Both the position numbers and the translations under genes were made by a program. From positions 207,362 through 271,361 of the forward strand of contig NZ_FNRL01000007.1 in assembly GCF_900107795.1 (NCBI RefSeq): a DNA stretch of 64,000 nt. The letters are read 5' to 3'. Positions 9,295 to 17,456 of this stretch are shown here, in pieces. Numbering within the stretch: position 1 is the stretch's first letter; each line of letters begins with the position of its first letter. Source of the stretch: Chitinophaga terrae (ex Kim and Jung 2007). GTDB lineage: Bacteria > Bacteroidota > Bacteroidia > Chitinophagales > Chitinophagaceae. The notes beneath the pieces were generated by a model. It saw only the letters and a program-made list of their open reading frames with translations, was not told the DNA's origin and ran no database searches.

Positions 9295-11574
9295 TTATTT
9301 TACAGGCTCCGGCCCCATCGTCAGTTCCAACACTCCACCGGCTGCAATATCCTCATATCTGATCGCATGATTCGTATATGGCTTACCGTTAAGGGTCATG
9401 GATTGAATGTATTTATTATTGGCGCTGTTGTTCTTAGCAACAACAGTGAACGTTTTTCCTTTGGCGTATTTAGGCTCCAGGCGGAACGTCACCTTATCGA
9501 AAACAGGACTGGTGATCTCGTACAGGTTATCGCCCGGGCAAACGGGATGCAGACCTGAAGCTGCCAGTACATACCAGGCCGACATCTGCCCTACGTCTTC
9601 ATTTCCTACCAGGCCTTCCACAGAATTATGATAAGCTTTTTCGCAGATCACCCTGCTCCAGTACTGTGTTAACCATGGAGCGCCCAACCTGTTGAAAAGG
9701 AAAGGAACATGATGAACGGGTTCATTGGCATGGTTGTAATAATCGTTCCAGGAGAAGTTTTCAGGAGTTTTGTTGAAGAGATCTTCCAGGTCGGCAATTA
9801 CTTTTTCTTTGCCGCCCAAAAGGCTTACCAGCCCATCCAGGTCATGCGGCACAAACCAGCCTTGCTGGTAGGCGTTGCTTTCCAGGGTTGGTTGAGCTAT
9901 GCGTCCGCCGTTGTTCCATGGCTGCCAGGAACCGTCTGCATTCTTAGCCCTGAACCAGTGATGCGTGGAGTCGAAAAGGTTTTGATAGCTCTTCGCTCTT
10001 TGGGCATATTTGGCTGCATCGGCCGTGTGGCCCAATTGTTTCGCGAATTGGGATAGCGCCCATTCAGAGAAAGCATATTCCAAAGTCTGGGAAATACCAT
10101 CAGCATATCCCCTTTCGCCATTCCCAAATTTCTCTACGGAATTCTTAGCCAGCGTATAGGCTTTAGCGATATCGAAGTTGCGGATGCCTTTACTGTAAGC
10201 ATCGTTGATCACCACTACGGCAGGGTTGCCGATCATACAACCGCTGTAGGCATTTAGCAGTTCCCATCTTTCCAGGTAATTCTTTTTAGACTCAGTTCCC
10301 AGTTCAACCAGGGAGTTGATCATGTCATTTACCACCGTTGGATTGATGATGCTCTGCAAAGGGAACTGGCTGCGGAATACATCCCAGCCGCTGAATATAG
10401 TACGTTTGGTAAACTGCTGCTGCCGGTGTACCTGTCCGTCGCCGCCGGTGTAGAAACCGTTGACATCCGCTGCGCTTCTCGGGTCGATCATTGTATGATA
10501 CAGGGCGGTATAGAATACATGTTTCTGCTCTTCGGTACCTCCTTCGATCGTTGCTTTCGACAGGGCCTGGTTCCACAGCTCCTTAGCATTTTTCCGGACG
10601 CTTTCAAAGTTCCAGCCGCTGATCTCTTTGGCCAGGTTCTCTCTTGCGCCGGCAACGGAAACAAATGAAATACCGGCTTTCATGGTAACTGTTTCGTTTG
10701 CCTTCGTTTCAAATTCGGTGAAAAAACCTATATGCTTCCCCGTTAGTTTCCTTGTATTGCGTACGATGGCGGCTTTTTCTACCAGGCTGTCGTAAGCTGC
10801 GCTTTCAATGGCTTCACGCTTGCGGCTTTGCCCTTCAGGAATATGCGCATTCCAGTAACCGTAGTTCTTTAGCGGCTTGCTGAACTCTGCGTGGAAGTAA
10901 ACTATATAATCAGCTTTTCCGTCGCCATTGCCCCAGCCGCCCCCTTCGGGGGTGCATTTCATCCAGCCTTCGATGGTGTTGGCGTTTACCACTTCCACAG
11001 ATTGTTCAATAGCGGTGCCGCCTACCCTGCGGGCCAGGTCTACCTGGATACGCGATTGTTTGTGCTGGGGGAATACAAACCTCAGCATCCCGCTGTGTGG
11101 CGCTGCAGAGGCTTCAACGCGGATGTCAGGGTTGGTGAGCATAACACTGTAATAGCCGGCTTCCGCTATCTCCGAGCTTTTATCATAACCAGATCTGTAA
11201 CCTTTACCTGGCGCAGCATGCCGGCCGGCGATCACTCTCAGCGGCCCCGTTGCGGGTGTTACCAGAAAGTTTCCAAGATCTCCGTACCAACCGATGCCAC
11301 TCATCTGGGTAAAAGCAAAACCTTCAATAAACTGGTGTTCGTAGCTGTAACCGCTGCCATTGTCGCCACCGGTGATGGTGTTCGGACTAACCTGTACCAG
11401 GCCGAAAGGCGTTGTAGCGCCCGGGAATGTTTTGCCTAGTCCATGGTAGACGCCCGCAGCGGCTGTAGATGTACTGGCGCCGATAAACGGGTTTACATAA
11501 TCGGCAGGCGTATGCTGCTGGGCATAGGCAACTGGCGTGATTCCTATTAATAATCCTAGTAAATAGTTTCTCAT
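9295..11574 (-). CDS. GH92 family alpha-mannosidase, secreted
   Basis: A 759-residue exo-acting mannosidase of the calcium-dependent GH92 family, which removes alpha-linked mannose from N-glycans or fungal mannan. An N-terminal signal peptide ends at AYA-QQ (about residue 18). The N-terminal beta domain begins with DYVNPFIGASTSTAAAG; the catalytic (alpha/alpha)6 domain carries FSGWDVFRSQFP near residue 395 and the GNEDVGQMSAWYVL motif near 685, where the family's acid/base assistance residues lie. Length matches the family. It lies downstream of the sigma factor gene but a hairpin (11589-11618) separates them, so it may have its own promoter, which I could not identify. Confidence 0.93.
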   Translation of the reverse strand: MRNYLLGLLIGITPVAYAQQHTPADYVNPFIGASTSTAAAGVYHGLGKTFPGATTPFGLVQVSPNTITGGDNGSGYSYEHQFIEGFAFTQMSGIGWYGDLGNFLVTPATGPLRVIAGRHAAPGKGYRSGYDKSSEIAEAGYYSVMLTNPDIRVEASAAPHSGMLRFVFPQHKQSRIQVDLARRVGGTAIEQSVEVVNANTIEGWMKCTPEGGGWGNGDGKADYIVYFHAEFSKPLKNYGYWNAHIPEGQSRKREAIESAAYDSLVEKAAIVRNTRKLTGKHIGFFTEFETKANETVTMKAGISFVSVAGARENLAKEISGWNFESVRKNAKELWNQALSKATIEGGTEEQKHVFYTALYHTMIDPRSAADVNGFYTGGDGQVHRQQQFTKRTIFSGWDVFRSQFPLQSIINPTVVNDMINSLVELGTESKKNYLERWELLNAYSGCMIGNPAVVVINDAYSKGIRNFDIAKAYTLAKNSVEKFGNGERGYADGISQTLEYAFSEWALSQFAKQLGHTADAAKYAQRAKSYQNLFDSTHHWFRAKNADGSWQPWNNGGRIAQPTLESNAYQQGWFVPHDLDGLVSLLGGKEKVIADLEDLFNKTPENFSWNDYYNHANEPVHHVPFLFNRLGAPWLTQYWSRVICEKAYHNSVEGLVGNEDVGQMSAWYVLAASGLHPVCPGDNLYEITSPVFDKVTFRLEPKYAKGKTFTVVAKNNSANNKYIQSMTLNGKPYTNHAIRYEDIAAGGVLELTMGPEPVK

Positions 11575-11582
11575 CGTTGAAA

Positions 11583-11618
11583 AAAGTAAAGCCCATAAAT
11601 ATATACATTTATGGGCTT
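11583..11618 (-). terminator. Terminator of the sigma factor gene
   Basis: A perfect 12-bp stem (11589-11600 with 11607-11618) with a six-base loop; on the minus strand it is followed by a T-rich run. It sits between the sigma factor stop (11651) and the GH92 start (11574). It may fully end, or only lower, transcription into the mannosidase gene. Confidence 0.65.
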
Positions 11619-11650
11619 AAAGCATAAGTATTTTGATAGGCGGGGATAAA

Positions 11651-12301
11651 CTATCGCTTGATATTCAGTTCGTTGAGGAGATGATTTACTATCCTGTCGC
11701 ACCTGATCAGGTGGAATGGGAATACCAGGTCGTTTTTGTAGTAATTAGATACTTTTTCTTTCAACATCAACTTAGCCCTGATCAATCTTACTTTTACGTT
11801 AACCTGTGAAATGGCAAGGATTTCCGCTGTTTGCGCGACGGAAAGATTTTCGACCACCCGCAACAGGAAAACAGCTCGATATTTTTCTGGCAGCAGGAGC
11901 AAAGCTTTTTGCATAGCCACGCTCAGTTCTTTATTAAGAACGGCATTTTCCGGTGATTCTTTAATGTTCTGTGTTGCCGCGTCGTGCTGACTCAGATCTT
12001 CCTGCAACTGCTGTTTGCGTTTTCTCAACAGCTGGTTGCATTCATTTATCATGATCCTTTTCAGCCAGGTTCCGAATGCGGCTTCATTCCTGAAACTCGC
12101 CAGGTGCTGCCAGGCATTGATGTAAGTTGTTTGCATCATGTCTTCCACATCGGCATCATTCTGTAAAATGGACATACCGATCCGGAAAAGGCTGGCATTG
12201 TGACGGCGTATCAGTTGTTCGTAAACAGCCTGTTCTCCGTTTAAAACCCGGTTAATAAGGTCAATGTCGGTTTCAGAGGCAACGGTTAGTAGGGTACTCA
12301 T
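11651..12301 (-). CDS. ECF-type RNA polymerase sigma factor
   Basis: A 216-residue sigma-70 family protein. Region 2 (about residues 20-90) has the core-binding and -10-binding sequence DVEDMMQTTYINAWQHLASFR and GTWLKRIMINECNQLLRKRK; region 4 (about 125-180) has LPEKYRAVFLLRVVENLSVAQTAEILAISQVNVKVRLIRAK, a helix-turn-helix. The C-terminal FPFHLIRCDRIVNHLL tail is a feature of a subgroup common in Bacteroidota. No FecR-type anti-sigma gene lies beside it, so it is not the usual SusC-linked pair. It is divergent from a small gene of unknown function, with a 10-bp inverted repeat between. Confidence 0.92.
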   Translation of the reverse strand: MSTLLTVASETDIDLINRVLNGEQAVYEQLIRRHNASLFRIGMSILQNDADVEDMMQTTYINAWQHLASFRNEAAFGTWLKRIMINECNQLLRKRKQQLQEDLSQHDAATQNIKESPENAVLNKELSVAMQKALLLLPEKYRAVFLLRVVENLSVAQTAEILAISQVNVKVRLIRAKLMLKEKVSNYYKNDLVFPFHLIRCDRIVNHLLNELNIKR

Positions 12302-12333
12302 TATTAAATAATTTGATTAAGTATAATCCAAAA

Positions 12334-12363
12334 GTTACAAAAATTGTTATAGGTTTTTGTAAC
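12334..12363. promoter_or_regulatory. Inverted repeat in the divergent promoter region
   Basis: GTTACAAAAA at 12334-12343 and its exact reverse complement at 12354-12363 are separated by 10 bases, giving half-site centres 20 bp apart, two turns of the helix on the same face. It lies between the divergent sigma factor gene and the small gene at 12441. A -7-like TAACTTTTG for the sigma gene (minus strand, 12329-12337) overlaps the left half. An operator for a dimeric regulator is my inference. Confidence 0.5.
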
Positions 12364-12440
12364 CTATTTAAAAAAATTTACTCCAATAGTTATATAACCG
12401 AACGAGTATGCGATCAAAATTACAAGTAACAGGAGTAAAA

Positions 12441-12737
12441 ATGACGACATTAACCCACCAGAAGGCACAATTGCTAAAAGAAACTGCCCGCGGGCAGGAA
12501 ATTCTCCGGACCCCCGTTGATGAATTACCTGTACTGTTAAGAACTATGGAACAAACCCTCCAGGAACAAGTAGCTATGGTAGAAGGAATTGATGGAAATG
12601 AAAAAAGCCAGTTGCTTACAGCGTTGCTGGAAGATCATTTATACTGGGAGTTCGGCTATTTCGTGTTGTTTCTTAAATGGAGGGAAAACAACAGGGCGAA
12701 GGCGGGTTTCCCCGCCCCCACCGATGTAAAGAATTAA
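12441..12737 (+). CDS. Hypothetical protein divergent from the sigma factor
   Basis: A 98-residue protein I do not recognise. It is mostly helical and charged, rich in Leu, Glu and Gln (TMEQTLQEQVAMVEG), with an aromatic C-terminal stretch WEFGYFVLFLKW. There is no signal peptide. I chose the ATG at 12441 because AGGAG lies five bases upstream, unusual in this window; an in-frame ATG at 12408 would add 11 residues. It is the only plus-strand gene in this region, and its stop overlaps the stop of the GH78 gene on the other strand by four bases. A link to the divergent sigma factor is possible from position alone. Confidence 0.6.
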   Translation: MTTLTHQKAQLLKETARGQEILRTPVDELPVLLRTMEQTLQEQVAMVEGIDGNEKSQLLTALLEDHLYWEFGYFVLFLKWRENNRAKAGFPAPTDVKN

Positions 12738-15487
12738 AGCTCGCTGAGCAGGGAATAAGTACCTGCTTCCAGTACATAGCCTTTTGAAGAATTCTTTTTA
12801 AGTACCCGGCCATTGAATGTTACCTTCCCTGGCAACTCTACCAGGGCTGTACAATTAGGCGGCACCGTAACGTTTAATGTAAGCTGTTGACCCTCCCGGC
12901 GCCAGTCGGTTTTTATAGTACCCGCCGAGGATTCAAATGTTGCTTTCGCCCAGGCAATCTGGTCTGCCTTCAGGTATGGAGGTCTTACAATAAATTTCCG
13001 GTATCCTTTGTCGCTGGCCGGGTCCTGGCGTATGCCCGCAACGCCGTTAATGTACCAGGCGCCGGGGTACAAATAAGAGCTATGAAGAAGAGAATGCCCC
13101 GGCAGGTCTTTCTCCCACATTTCCCAGATAGTAGTGGCCCCATTGGCTTTCATATACCCCCAACTCGGATAGGTTGTCTGTGATGTCATACTATAAATAA
13201 GATCATCTCTCCCTTCTTCCCTTAAAAGTTTAAACAACAGCGCTCCTGCCGTAATTCCCACATGAATATGCCCATTGCGTTTCACGAGGATCTCATTCTC
13301 CAGGCGTTTCATTACCAGAGGACGAAGATCGGCCGGCGGAACTTCCGCCAGCAAGGCTGCCGCCAGGTTGCCCATAGAACTATCGCTGTAACTATGATCG
13401 CCTGCATTATAGAAGCGTGTATTAATGGCATCTGAAGCCAGCTTGGCCTTCTTCTCCCATTCTTCGGCGTTTGCCTTCCTTCCCAGCACCCTTGCTATCC
13501 TGGCTGCCGTGCGCAGGTTATATACCCTGTAACAGTTATTCAGGCAGAGGGTTTGTGGAGAGTTATTATTCATCCCTTCAGCGGTAGCATTAGGCCATAG
13601 CCAGTCGCCCAGGAAATCCCAATTGCCCCCGAAACGTTGCAACAGGTTATCTTTTGTCTGGGTATCCAGGAATTCCAGCCAGAGACTGATCATTTCAAAG
13701 TTTTTTTCCAGTATCCGCTTATCTCCTTCCTGTTGATATACATACCAGGGCAGGGAAACCACTATTCCTCCCCAGGCCGGCCCGCCGCCTCCCGAGTAGG
13801 TAGGGGCTGTATGCGGCAAAATACCTTTATGCAAATACCTGCCGCTCATTACCGCTTTATGCGCAAAGGAAGTATCGTACATATTTCCCACTATCGATTC
13901 TGTACCCTGTACATCTCTCCAGTCTTCCATCCATTTCGTATAGAAAGCGCCCAGGTGGTAATTAAACATCCCTGTTTCGCAGGTCGAATGCGCATCTCCT
14001 CCATATCCCAGTCTTTCCCTTTGCGGGCAATCCACTACATAACCGCCAAGGGAAAGGTTTTCATACGTCCACCTGATGCGGTCGTACATCCAGTTCTGCA
14101 AAGAATCTGAGCAGCTAAACGTAGCAGCCGGTTCATAGTTGGTACGTACCAGCCAGCCCTGGATATCGTCAAGCGATGGCTTGTACGATAATCCCCTGAT
14201 AGTGATCCAGCGCCCGGAACTGTAATTGAACCTGTTATGAAAAGTGCCGTGTCCCTCCTTCCCTATGATATAAGCACTGTGAAGATTGAAGGTCATATCC
14301 ATCTTTTCCCTTTCTGAATACTGGAAAGTGATCTTGTCGCCCGGTTTACCGCGAAGCTTTACGGCCGTCCACCCGGCAAAATTAACGCCCATGTCTACAC
14401 GATAACTGCCGTCGGGCCGGGCTTCGATCGCCACGGGTTTAACAGGAGTCAGCGCCCTGTTTGGTTCCACCATCTGCGCGGAAAGGACCAGGTCAGGATG
14501 ATAGACCGTCGCCTGTTTCCAATCGCTGTCGTTGCATGTCAGCGCGTTCCAGTCGGGTATCTCTTTATTGGCATCCCATAATTCGCCTCCCATCCGTGCA
14601 AAGTCCCAGGTTTCCAGGAGCATGTTGGGGCTCGGATGAGTTTTCCAGGTATTATCGGTTTGAATAAGAACGGGAGCAGTACCGGCATAGACCGTGCCCT
14701 GCGCTTTTACAATAGGTGCGTTAGGCCGGCCCGGCGCAATGTAAGGACCAAAGATAGACCAGGAAGTACCCAGCCAGAGACCAATTACATTCTTCCCCGG
14801 TTTCAGGTAGGGAGCTATATCATAGGCCACGTACCTGGCTCTTTTTGCATGATCTGTTACCGCCGGCGCCAGCACATCTTCTCCTACTTTCACGCCATTC
14901 ACATAGAGCTCATGATACCCAACAGAGGCTACAAAGAAGTTGGCTTTCTGCGGTTTGCCCTGCAACTCAAATGTTTTCCTGAACCAGGGGTCCGCTATGT
15001 TAGCGGTTCCCGCGCCTGGTTTATAGACGTCGCCGGACCCGATCCAGGACGCTTTCCAGTCGGATGGCCGGAATAAACCGGTTGTCCAGGTAGCAACGGG
15101 GCTCCAGTCGGAGATCCGTCCTTTTTCATCTTTCACCCTTACCTTCCAGAAGTAGGCATTATCTGATTCCAGCGGTTTGCCTTTGTATTCGATATGCTGC
15201 ATATCAGCGCTGTTAACCCAGCCAGATGACCAGGCGCTTCCCCGCCCTGCGTCCAGTTCGGCTTCCGATGAAGCTACCAGCACCTGGTAGGCAGTTTGCC
15301 GTTGCCCGAAAGCAGCGGCATCGGTCGCTTTCAACGTCCAGCTTAAACGGGGGAGCTTTTCATCTATTCCCCTGGGATTAACCAGGTATTCGCAACGTAG
15401 TTGTTGTGGAACGACGGAACTTCCGCCTGCTGCCAGGGCTATTTGTGTAACAATCAACAAAAGCCAGCACAGTACCAGTTTTCTCAT
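12734..15487 (-). CDS. GH78 alpha-L-rhamnosidase, secreted
   Basis: A 917-residue enzyme that removes terminal alpha-L-rhamnose from glycans or glycosides. A signal peptide (MRKLVLCWLLLIVTQIALA) opens the protein. Next come a fibronectin-like N-terminal domain, beta-sandwich domains, the six-hairpin (alpha/alpha)6 catalytic domain with VDCPQRERLGYGGDAHST near residue 485 (the family's general acid region), and a C-terminal beta domain. I chose the start at 15487, which gives a clean signal peptide; the longer reading from 15520 overlaps the GH20 stop. It is the last gene of the polysaccharide utilisation operon. Confidence 0.92.
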   Translation of the reverse strand: MRKLVLCWLLLIVTQIALAAGGSSVVPQQLRCEYLVNPRGIDEKLPRLSWTLKATDAAAFGQRQTAYQVLVASSEAELDAGRGSAWSSGWVNSADMQHIEYKGKPLESDNAYFWKVRVKDEKGRISDWSPVATWTTGLFRPSDWKASWIGSGDVYKPGAGTANIADPWFRKTFELQGKPQKANFFVASVGYHELYVNGVKVGEDVLAPAVTDHAKRARYVAYDIAPYLKPGKNVIGLWLGTSWSIFGPYIAPGRPNAPIVKAQGTVYAGTAPVLIQTDNTWKTHPSPNMLLETWDFARMGGELWDANKEIPDWNALTCNDSDWKQATVYHPDLVLSAQMVEPNRALTPVKPVAIEARPDGSYRVDMGVNFAGWTAVKLRGKPGDKITFQYSEREKMDMTFNLHSAYIIGKEGHGTFHNRFNYSSGRWITIRGLSYKPSLDDIQGWLVRTNYEPAATFSCSDSLQNWMYDRIRWTYENLSLGGYVVDCPQRERLGYGGDAHSTCETGMFNYHLGAFYTKWMEDWRDVQGTESIVGNMYDTSFAHKAVMSGRYLHKGILPHTAPTYSGGGGPAWGGIVVSLPWYVYQQEGDKRILEKNFEMISLWLEFLDTQTKDNLLQRFGGNWDFLGDWLWPNATAEGMNNNSPQTLCLNNCYRVYNLRTAARIARVLGRKANAEEWEKKAKLASDAINTRFYNAGDHSYSDSSMGNLAAALLAEVPPADLRPLVMKRLENEILVKRNGHIHVGITAGALLFKLLREEGRDDLIYSMTSQTTYPSWGYMKANGATTIWEMWEKDLPGHSLLHSSYLYPGAWYINGVAGIRQDPASDKGYRKFIVRPPYLKADQIAWAKATFESSAGTIKTDWRREGQQLTLNVTVPPNCTALVELPGKVTFNGRVLKKNSSKGYVLEAGTYSLLSEL

Positions 15488-15500
15488 AACAAAAGGGTTT

Positions 15501-17357
15501 CTATTTTCCTTGTATCTCATTTAGGTTAATTGACAATACCCGACCCATTTGCCGCCCGTTCCGGTAGGTGACCGCTTTTACATCTGAAGCGCCGGGAGGA
15601 AGCATGATGGGGCCACCTGTATATCTCGTGGCATATTGATCCGGTATCACGCCATCGAAGGTGTAATAAATTTCCAGGTCTTTCACTTCCGTGGTAAACG
15701 AAATTGTTGGTTTACCAGCCGCGTCTTTCTTCACATGGATCTGCGGATCATAAACAGCAGGCGCATAGTTGACCCCTGCATAATATAAACGTACAAAATG
15801 CTTTTCTACTCTGGAAAGAAATTCGGCAGTTGATCTCATTTTTTTTGGCGACCAGTAAATTTCTGATAAGGCAAAGGCTCTTGGCCAGGTCATGTACTCC
15901 GCCCTACCGGGAGAAGAGATAAACTCTGTCCACAGGTTGCCCTGCCCGCCTAAAATATACTGTTCATCCACTTCAGCGGGCACCGGTTCATACTCATATG
16001 TTCTTGTAAGGGTGAGATAGGCGCCGCCTGTTTGCTCGATGTGCATGTCGGTTTGCATATAATCGAGGTAACAGAAACTGGTTGGCGTCATCACTGCTTT
16101 ATGCTGCGCCCTGGCGGCAGCAATTGCTCCTTCATAGCCGCGCCACGACATTACCGCCGCTCCGGGGGCCAATCCGCCTTCCAGTATCTCATCCCAGCCA
16201 ATCACTTTTTTTCCATGCTTGTTCACCAGCTTGGTCACTCTTTTTATAAAATAGCTCTGCAATTCTTCTTCGTTCTTCAAACCTTCTTCCTTCATACGTT
16301 TCTGGCACAACTCGCAACGCTTCCAAAAGCTCTTATCCACTTCATCCCCGCCTATATGGATATACTCGCCGGGGAACATGGCCGCAAGGTCGCCTATGAG
16401 CGTATCCAATACTTCGAAGGTCCTTTCTTTACCGGCGCACAATACATTTTCGCCGGCGCCATCGTTGCTGCCGCTGTACATCTGCCTTGGTTTCCCCGAA
16501 CAGCTGAGTTCAGGATATGCGGTAATAATAGCGGCGCTATGCCCCGGCATATCTACTTCCGGCACGATAGTAACATGGCGTTCCTTTGCATAACGGATAG
16601 CTTCCGCAATTTCAGCAGCGCTGTAAAAACCGCCGTCGTTGTTCCTTTCATCTTTGGCAGGCGGAGGAAAAGATCCCCATCTGCCCACTCTCAAAGGTCG
16701 CCATGCCGCTATTTCTGTTAAACGGGGATAAGATTTAATGGCCACTCTCCATCCCGGATCATCCGTCAAATGCCAGTGAAATACATTGTATTTGTATTTA
16801 GCCATCTGGTCTATATACTTCTTTACAAAACTAAGCGGGAAGAAATGGCGGCTAACATCCAGCATCAGTCCCCGCCAGCCGAACCTCGGGTAATCGGTTA
16901 CTGCGATAACCGGCAACTGCAAGGCTGTTTTAATTCGTTCCCGTTTTTCTGTTTCAGGAGGCAGCAACTGGAGAAGGGATTGTACGCCATAGAATATTCC
17001 TGCCGGCGTGTTGGCAACAATAGCAATATTATTGGTATTGATGGTCAGCTTGTACCCCTCGTTGCCAATGGTTTTATCGCTGGCCGTATTCAATGATAAT
17101 CGTATAGTCTTTCCCGTTGCAGATGGCTTTACAGGTATTTTATAGCCTGTAACCTGGTCAAGCAATTCTTTCAGGAAACCTGCTTCTGTTGCCAGGTTGG
17201 TTCCTGCAACAATTACAACATCCTTTGAAATGGTGAAAGCGCCTTTACCAACAACCTGCTGTACCGGTTGAGGAATAAGGGAGGGCGCCTGTTGCGCGGA
17301 TACTGATCCTGCGGTAACAATGGAAAATAGCACTATAGCTGCAATTTTTTTAAACAT
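15501..17357 (-). CDS. GH20 beta-N-acetylhexosaminidase, secreted
   Basis: A 618-residue exo-hexosaminidase that releases N-acetylglucosamine or N-acetylgalactosamine by substrate-assisted catalysis. It has a signal peptide (MFKKIAAIVLFSIVTAGSVSA), an N-terminal GH20b domain, and a TIM barrel with VFHWHLTDDPGWR near residue 190 and the catalytic Asp-Glu pair D338-E339 in HIGGDEVDKSFW. A chitobiase-like C-terminal domain follows. I chose 17357 because the longer reading from 17417 would run through a strong hairpin (17378-17417) and hide the signal peptide. It lies between susD and the rhamnosidase gene in one operon. Confidence 0.94.
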   Translation of the reverse strand: MFKKIAAIVLFSIVTAGSVSAQQAPSLIPQPVQQVVGKGAFTISKDVVIVAGTNLATEAGFLKELLDQVTGYKIPVKPSATGKTIRLSLNTASDKTIGNEGYKLTINTNNIAIVANTPAGIFYGVQSLLQLLPPETEKRERIKTALQLPVIAVTDYPRFGWRGLMLDVSRHFFPLSFVKKYIDQMAKYKYNVFHWHLTDDPGWRVAIKSYPRLTEIAAWRPLRVGRWGSFPPPAKDERNNDGGFYSAAEIAEAIRYAKERHVTIVPEVDMPGHSAAIITAYPELSCSGKPRQMYSGSNDGAGENVLCAGKERTFEVLDTLIGDLAAMFPGEYIHIGGDEVDKSFWKRCELCQKRMKEEGLKNEEELQSYFIKRVTKLVNKHGKKVIGWDEILEGGLAPGAAVMSWRGYEGAIAAARAQHKAVMTPTSFCYLDYMQTDMHIEQTGGAYLTLTRTYEYEPVPAEVDEQYILGGQGNLWTEFISSPGRAEYMTWPRAFALSEIYWSPKKMRSTAEFLSRVEKHFVRLYYAGVNYAPAVYDPQIHVKKDAAGKPTISFTTEVKDLEIYYTFDGVIPDQYATRYTGGPIMLPPGASDVKAVTYRNGRQMGRVLSINLNEIQGK

Positions 17358-17377
17358 CACGTCTCTTTTTAAGGTGT

Positions 17378-17417
17378 ATGGGCATCCCGTCTTTTTCAGC
17401 AAAAGACGGATGCCCAT
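17378..17417 (-). terminator. Strong hairpin between susD and GH20
   Basis: A 17-bp stem with one bulged base (ATGGGCATC...GATGCCCAT arms) lies 40 bases after the susD stop and 21 bases before the GH20 start. On the minus strand it has no good T run, so it may act as a partial terminator or mRNA-stabilising end that raises SusCD over the enzymes, as seen in some Bacteroidota operons. Confidence 0.55.
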
Positions 17418-17456
17418 ACGGTGTTGATTAGAAAGCCAGTGAACAAGAAAAATTTA

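Noticed and set aside
11651..12301. FecI-type sigma factor for the SusC genes
   Set aside because: No FecR gene is adjacent and the two nearby SusC proteins lack STN domains.
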